Below are positions 14,055 through 17,404 of a stretch of DNA of 17,404 nucleotides, piece by piece (position 1 is the stretch's first letter; the number at the start of each line of letters is the position of its first letter). The translations under genes and the position numbers were made by a program. The notes below the pieces were generated by a model, which was not told the origin of the DNA, did not search any database, and saw nothing but the letters and a program-made list of their open reading frames with translations. Source of the stretch: Firmicutes bacterium CAG:145 (lineage in GTDB: Bacteria; Bacillota; Clostridia; Peptostreptococcales; Anaerovoracaceae); NCBI GenBank assembly GCA_000435715.1, contig FR882601.1, positions 253,471 to 270,874 of the forward strand. Direction: 5' to 3'.

Positions 14055-14095
14055 TGCTTGTCTTTTCGGCCATAAAGCCGATCAGACTCCAAGCA
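14055..14095 (-). other. hairpin in the tRNA-Thr/tRNA-Tyr spacer
   Basis: The 52-base spacer can fold as nested stems: 14055-14059 with 14091-14095 (TGCTT/AAGCA), 14060-14062 with 14085-14087, and 14066-14070 with 14077-14081 (TCGGC/GCCGA). Most other spacers in the array are 5-37 bases. No T-run follows, so it is not a terminator. A processing structure is possible but unproven. Confidence 0.4.
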
Positions 14096-14101
14096 ATGTT
14101 A

Positions 14102-14176
14102 TGGAGCTGGTGGAGGGAATCGAACCCCCAACCTGCTGATTACAAATCAGCTGCTCTACCGTTGAGCCACACCAGC
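14102..14176 (-). tRNA. tRNA-Thr (TGT)
   Basis: Acceptor GCTGGTG/CACCAGC, anticodon loop TTTGTAA, T-loop TTCGATT, discriminator T, encoded CCA. 75 nt. Confidence 0.97.
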
Positions 14177-14196
14177 GAAGGAACTGTTAAAAAAGT

Positions 14197-14273
14197 TGGC
14201 GACCTGGAACGGGCTCGAACCGTCGACCTCCAGCGTGACAGGCTGGCATTCTAACCAACTGAACTACCAGGCC
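14197..14273 (-). tRNA. tRNA-Asp (GTC)
   Basis: Acceptor GGCCTGG/CCAGGTC (one G-T pair), anticodon loop CTGTCAC, T-loop TTCGAGC, discriminator G as expected for Asp, encoded CCA. 77 nt. Confidence 0.97.
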
Positions 14274-14280
14274 ATCTTCA

Positions 14281-14356
14281 TGGTGGGCGCTATAGGGCTC
14301 GAACCTATGACCCTCTGCTTGTAAGGCAGATGCTCTCCCAGCTGAGCTAAGCGCCC
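14281..14356 (-). tRNA. tRNA-Val (TAC)
   Basis: Acceptor GGGCGCT/AGCGCCC, anticodon loop CTTACAA, T-loop TTCGAGC, discriminator A, encoded CCA. 76 nt. It is the first gene of the array in transcription order, about 33 bases after the promoter-proximal -10 box. Confidence 0.97.
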
Positions 14357-14388
14357 TCGCGTTCGTAACTTGCTCGACACATTTATTT

Positions 14389-14417
14389 AATATACATTAG
14401 TTCATTTAAATTGTCAA
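14389..14417 (-). promoter_or_regulatory. strong promoter P2 of the tRNA array
   Basis: Minus strand reads a consensus TTGACA (14412-14417), exactly 17 bases, TATATT (14389-14394). A-rich tracts immediately upstream (about 14418-14460) resemble an UP element, as at stable-RNA promoters. Confidence 0.85.
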
Positions 14418-14483
14418 GAACTTTTTAAACTTTTTTGCAATTTTTGACTTTTTAAATGATCTTTAATTTGTGAGCCGAAACAT

Positions 14484-14512
14484 ATATTAGCATAACTGCG
14501 AAGCCATGTCAA
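14484..14512 (-). promoter_or_regulatory. strong promoter P1 of the tRNA array
   Basis: Minus strand reads a consensus TTGACA (14507-14512), exactly 17 bases, TAATAT (14484-14489). It lies 95 bp upstream of P2, just past the yigZ stop codon. Confidence 0.75.
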
Positions 14513-14537
14513 CGGAAAATTTCAAATTATTGGCATA

Positions 14538-15166
14538 TTATTTACTCAACTTTTTTATCAGTGTTTTTTCCTGTTTTTTCATTCGGCCCCTGCCTGCCGT
14601 AATGTTATCGATCAGTTCCTCAAGTTGTTCTGCGTCCTCAGGTTCGCAGGCCAGATCCACTTCCACTTTATCTGAATATCTTATATCCAGAATGGTGAAC
14701 AAACCGCCCTCTAAACTCTGCAGCTTTGCCAAAAATGTATACTCTAAGCTGTAGGTGGTCGCCATCTGCTCATATACTCCGCAAACACCAGCCGCCGATA
14801 GGCCCATTTTAGCCGAAGAAGTATATGCTCTGACTAGACCGCCTGTGCCAAGTTTTATCCCTCCGAAATATCTGGTAACGACGATAACAGTATCTGTTAT
14901 TTCTTCTGAAGTCAGAAGTTTCACCATAGGCGCCCCGGATGTGCCCTGAGGCTCCCCATCGTCGGAAGCCCACTGCAGCTGCATCTTATCTCCTATTACC
15001 ATGGCCGGGACGTTGTGAGTAGCGTCTTTATGTTTTTCCTTATTTCTGCTATGAAGGCGTCTGCCTCCTCCTTTGAGGAGACAGGCTTGACATATGTTAT
15101 GAATTTAGATTTTTCTATGATCTGAGAAGCAGACGCCTCCTTTTCCACAGTTTTATACAACTTCAT
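14538..15166 (-). CDS. yigZ: YigZ/IMPACT family protein (UPF0029), frameshifted near residue 45
   Basis: The intended start is the ATG at 15166 (MKLYKTVEKEASASQIIEKSKF), which overlaps the last 14 bases of hflX and has GGAG upstream. The frame runs to ...AFIAEIRKK, where one A is missing from the run read as A5 on the minus strand (15033-15037). The next frame continues with the family block KDATHNVPAMVIG, then SDDGEPQGTSGAPM and VTRYFGGIKLGTGGLVRAY. This is the conserved IMPACT core, and the protein ends at 14538. With the base restored it would be 209 residues, the usual length. The biochemical role is not settled; relatives include the eukaryotic IMPACT regulator of GCN2. As given, an uninterrupted frame from an internal ATG at 15002 covers only the last 154 residues. 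Either a sequencing error or a pseudogene. Confidence 0.88.
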
Positions 15167-16433
15167 ATTTCTCCAGCCTCTTTCGATCCTCCTGTTTCAA
15201 AACTACTTCGAAATAAGTCCCCTCATCTGTATATTCCATTTTTTTAACCTCCGACTGACTGCAGAGATAAGATGAGATATCTCCCCTGTCATACGGAACG
15301 AGAAATGCAGCCGGCGTATAATCGCCGAATATCTTCGACTCTATCTTGTTTATGAGGACATCTATATTAGTCCCGCATTTCGCAGAAATCTCCACGTTGT
15401 CGCACCCCCGGACAGGTATGATGTCATCATGAGCAAGATCCGTCTTGTTAAAAACCATGATCTTTTCTTTTTCTCCCGCGCCCATCTCCCCCATTACTTT
15501 TTCGGTGACCTTTATATGAAAATCGTAATTCTCATATGACGCGTCTACAACGTGCAGGAGCAGGTCAGCATATGTGACCTCCTCGAGAGTAGCTTTAAAA
15601 GCCTCTATCAGCGAATGAGGAAGTCTGCTCACGAATCCAACGGTATCTATGAGTATGAATTCTCTTCCGCTTTCCAAAGTGACGTTTCTCTGCTGAACAT
15701 CTAAAGTCGCAAACAGCATATCTTTCTCCAGCACCGTCTTATCCGCTTTCTGAACATCTGAAAGTATCCTGTTCATAATCGCAGATTTGCCGGAATTGGT
15801 ATATCCCACAAGAGCTACTACAGGTATGCTGCTCTTCTCTCTTCTGGCCCTCTGAACACTCCTGGTATTTTTAAGATGAGTCAGTTCATCTTTTATGTCC
15901 GTCACGCGGCGCTGAATATGGCGCCTGTCCGTCTCCAGCTTCTTTTCTCCGGGACCTCTGGTTCCTATGCCGCCTCCGAGTCTTGACAGAGATTTTCCAA
16001 ACCCGGTCAGTCTCGGCATCCTATACTTGAGCTGCGCCAGTTCTACCTGGAGTTTTCCTTCTCTGGATGTAGCCCTAGTGGCAAATATATCGAGTATCAA
16101 TATGGTCCTGTCGATAATTCTTATCCCTATTGTGTCTTCCAGATTTCTCAGCTGCATGCCGGTCAGTTCGTCGTTGAAGATTATCATATCGGCTTCCATG
16201 GAATCTGCCAGCTCTTTCAGTTCTTCTACCTTACCCTTTCCAATCAAAGTAGCGGTGTTTGGTCTTTCCATATTCTGGATCATGGTTCCAAGCACCCGGG
16301 CGCCTGCCGCTTCTGCAAGGCCTTCGAGCTCTTCCATGGAATAACTTATATCTTCGTCTCTCTGCACTCCCACTAAAATAGCGTTATACCGGTCCTCTCT
16401 TAGGACCTTGTTGTCATCAGTAAATCTAAGCAT
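15153..16433 (-). CDS. hflX: GTPase HflX
   Basis: Ribosome-associated GTPase that splits stalled or heat-damaged 70S ribosomes. The 426-residue product has the HflX N-terminal domain, the family glycine-rich segment GGGIGTRGPGE at about 153-163, and a complete G domain: G1 GYTNSGKS 210-217, G2 FATLD 241-245, G3 DTVG 263-266, G4 NKTD 329-332, G5 SAK 350-352. Length is normal. No clear Shine-Dalgarno site precedes the ATG at 16433; the upstream bases are A/T-rich. It lies 24 bp after yunB and overlaps yigZ by 14 bases, so yunB-hflX-yigZ is probably one unit. The weak start context suggests lower translation or dependence on yunB translation. Confidence 0.96.
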   Translation of the reverse strand: MLRFTDDNKVLREDRYNAILVGVQRDEDISYSMEELEGLAEAAGARVLGTMIQNMERPNTATLIGKGKVEELKELADSMEADMIIFNDELTGMQLRNLEDTIGIRIIDRTILILDIFATRATSREGKLQVELAQLKYRMPRLTGFGKSLSRLGGGIGTRGPGEKKLETDRRHIQRRVTDIKDELTHLKNTRSVQRARREKSSIPVVALVGYTNSGKSAIMNRILSDVQKADKTVLEKDMLFATLDVQQRNVTLESGREFILIDTVGFVSRLPHSLIEAFKATLEEVTYADLLLHVVDASYENYDFHIKVTEKVMGEMGAGEKEKIMVFNKTDLAHDDIIPVRGCDNVEISAKCGTNIDVLINKIESKIFGDYTPAAFLVPYDRGDISSYLCSQSEVKKMEYTDEGTYFEVVLKQEDRKRLEKYEVV

Positions 16434-16457
16434 ATTTTTATTTTATCACAGATTTCA

Positions 16458-17087
16458 TCATACTGCATCTAAAATACTTCCTTCAGGTACTACTACATAA
16501 CTGTCCGGTACTTTTCCTACTATGATAGCCTCCGCTATGAGCACTCTTCTGTTTATCTCGGCAGTTTTATCTGTAAACGGCGCTAAAATATGTACCTGGC
16601 TGGTTACAGTGCAATAGACATAGTATCTGGTCTGATTTATGCCCTCAGTTTCAAACTCTGTCTCATATTGAAATTTAGTCAGACTGAGGGGCTGTACTTT
16701 TACAGTTATATAGAACGGCAGCTGAGACAGTATGCGACTGCCCGTTATGACGCCCAAATTCACCTTGTGTTCTTCCATATCGGACAGACTGTATGTTTCC
16801 TCAACATTCTGAGAAAAAGACAGGAGAAGCTTATTTATGACCCTTGAATCAGGTTCTACATACTGAATATTCCCCTCTGCATCCCGCTCTATATGGAGGA
16901 GCGACTCTCCCAGGCTTTCATCATAGAATCCCTGTTCCAAACTTTTATTTATTTTTGCCGCAACACTGTTCACCGCAATGGCTTCGGCCGCGGCTTCTAT
17001 ACTTTCTCCGAAAGCGTCCTTGATAAGGACCAGGCTGCCTATTATGACGAGAATGACTCCTATAAGTATTACTACCCATTTCCGCAT
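16458..17087 (-). CDS. yunB: sporulation protein YunB
   Basis: The 209-residue product has an N-terminal membrane segment (about 4-24, WVVILIGVILVIIGSLVLI) and an extracytoplasmic body with the family blocks LPFYITVKVQPLSLTKFQYETEFE at about 123-146 and EGINQTRYYVYCTV, ending in SYVVVPEGS. This matches YunB (Spore_YunB), a mother-cell protein needed for proper spore formation in Bacillus; the molecular function is unknown. The ribosome binding site AAGGGGG precedes the ATG. A sequence CATAATAT about 25 bases upstream resembles a sigma-E -10 box, but no convincing -35 was found, so compartment-specific control is only a suggestion. It follows the codY terminator and precedes hflX. Confidence 0.9.
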   Translation of the reverse strand: MRKWVVILIGVILVIIGSLVLIKDAFGESIEAAAEAIAVNSVAAKINKSLEQGFYDESLGESLLHIERDAEGNIQYVEPDSRVINKLLLSFSQNVEETYSLSDMEEHKVNLGVITGSRILSQLPFYITVKVQPLSLTKFQYETEFETEGINQTRYYVYCTVTSQVHILAPFTDKTAEINRRVLIAEAIIVGKVPDSYVVVPEGSILDAV

Positions 17088-17134
17088 AAAAATACCCCCT
17101 TGATATATTATGCCGGGACATAAAAAAACGACAT

Positions 17135-17178
17135 AAAAAATTACTCGCCGGCCGACTCATGTGAGCAGGCGGCGAGTA
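17135..17178 (-). terminator. rho-independent terminator of codY
   Basis: Stem pairing 17142-17150 with 17170-17178 (TACTCGCCG/CGGCGAGTA) with further partial pairing inside. On the minus strand it is followed by six T residues (17135-17140) and, 6 bases on, seven more (17122-17128). Confidence 0.88.
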
Positions 17179-17209
17179 CGGTCCTGTGTTTGATTTTGCT
17201 AAGGAGAGT

Positions 17210-17404
17210 TCATCTGATTTCTTCAAGCACATCTCTCAGATAAAGGTTATTTATCTGAATCTTCGTTCCTTTCATTCCCATAGAACGTGATGTGAGAACG
17301 CCTGCGCTTTCCAGTTTGCGCAGAGCGTTCACCACCAGAGAATTGGTCATCTTGTATTTTTCGGCTACTTTGCTGGTTACTATAGAACCTTCGCAGCCGC
17401 TGAA
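17210..17404 (-). CDS. codY: global transcriptional regulator CodY, C-terminal part (runs off right edge)
   Basis: The last 64 residues and the TGA stop are present. They form the winged helix-turn-helix of CodY: SIVTSKVAEKYKMTNSL, then the nearly invariant recognition-helix block VVNALRKLESAGV, then SRSMGMKGTKIQI. CodY senses GTP and branched-chain amino acids and represses nutrient-acquisition and stationary-phase genes in Firmicutes. The sensing GAF domain lies outside the window. The length from this block to the end matches the family. A strong terminator follows, so yunB downstream is separately transcribed. I found no convincing CodY box elsewhere in the window. Confidence 0.95.
   Translation of the reverse strand, partial: FSGCEGSIVTSKVAEKYKMTNSLVVNALRKLESAGVLTSRSMGMKGTKIQINNLYLRDVLEEIR

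Noticed and set aside
14505..14525. CodY-box-like A/T-rich stretch near the tRNA promoter
   Set aside because: It does not match the AATTTTCWGAAAATT consensus closely enough.

Overview
The window reads as chromosomal DNA from a spore-forming member of the Clostridia (Firmicutes). The grounds are the CodY C-terminus, a YunB sporulation protein, a YugP-type peptidase next to priA-def-fmt, strong AGGAGG-type ribosome binding sites, sigma-A-like promoters, and a large tRNA array in which every gene encodes its own CCA. Composition is moderate (about 40-53% GC in the stretches I counted). A genus cannot be fixed by eye. Most genes lie on the minus strand.

Layout. (1) 1-5440, minus: a tightly packed housekeeping operon transcribed queH > asnA > priA > def > fmt > yugP, with gaps of 4-17 bp; yugP runs off the left edge. 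(2) 5441-5536: short divergent promoter region. (3) 5537-6484, plus: a lone TIGR01212 radical SAM gene. It converges on the next operon, whose terminator is embedded in this gene's last codons. (4) 6510-11340, minus: tdk > dockerin-bearing N-acetylglucosaminidase > membrane-anchored cohesin protein > MgtC-family protein. (5) 11341-11605: divergent regulatory region with no gene. (6) 11606-12594, plus: small four-helix membrane protein and a TPR lipoprotein whose signal peptide is separated from its body by a one-base frameshift, ending in a strong terminator. (7) 12660-12882: no gene or clear element recognised. (8) 12943-14356, minus: fifteen tRNA genes in one array with two tandem promoters and a candidate terminator. 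(9) 14538-17404, minus: YigZ/IMPACT gene (frameshifted), hflX, yunB and the 3' end of codY followed by its terminator.

The most interesting part is region 4. A secreted peptidoglycan hydrolase ends in a canonical two-repeat type I dockerin. The next gene encodes a signal peptide, a probable cohesin, a cadherin-like beta-sandwich, one transmembrane helix and a charged cytoplasmic tail. Together they look like a minimal, non-cellulosomal cohesin-dockerin system tethering a wall hydrolase to the membrane. The cohesin-coding part is markedly poorer in GC than the rest of its gene, which suggests domain shuffling. The mgtC-like gene is translationally coupled to the cohesin gene by a GTGA overlap.

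Two genes carry single-base deletions in homopolymer runs (T6 in the TPR lipoprotein, A5 in yigZ). Sequencing error is the simplest shared explanation, though real lesions cannot be excluded.
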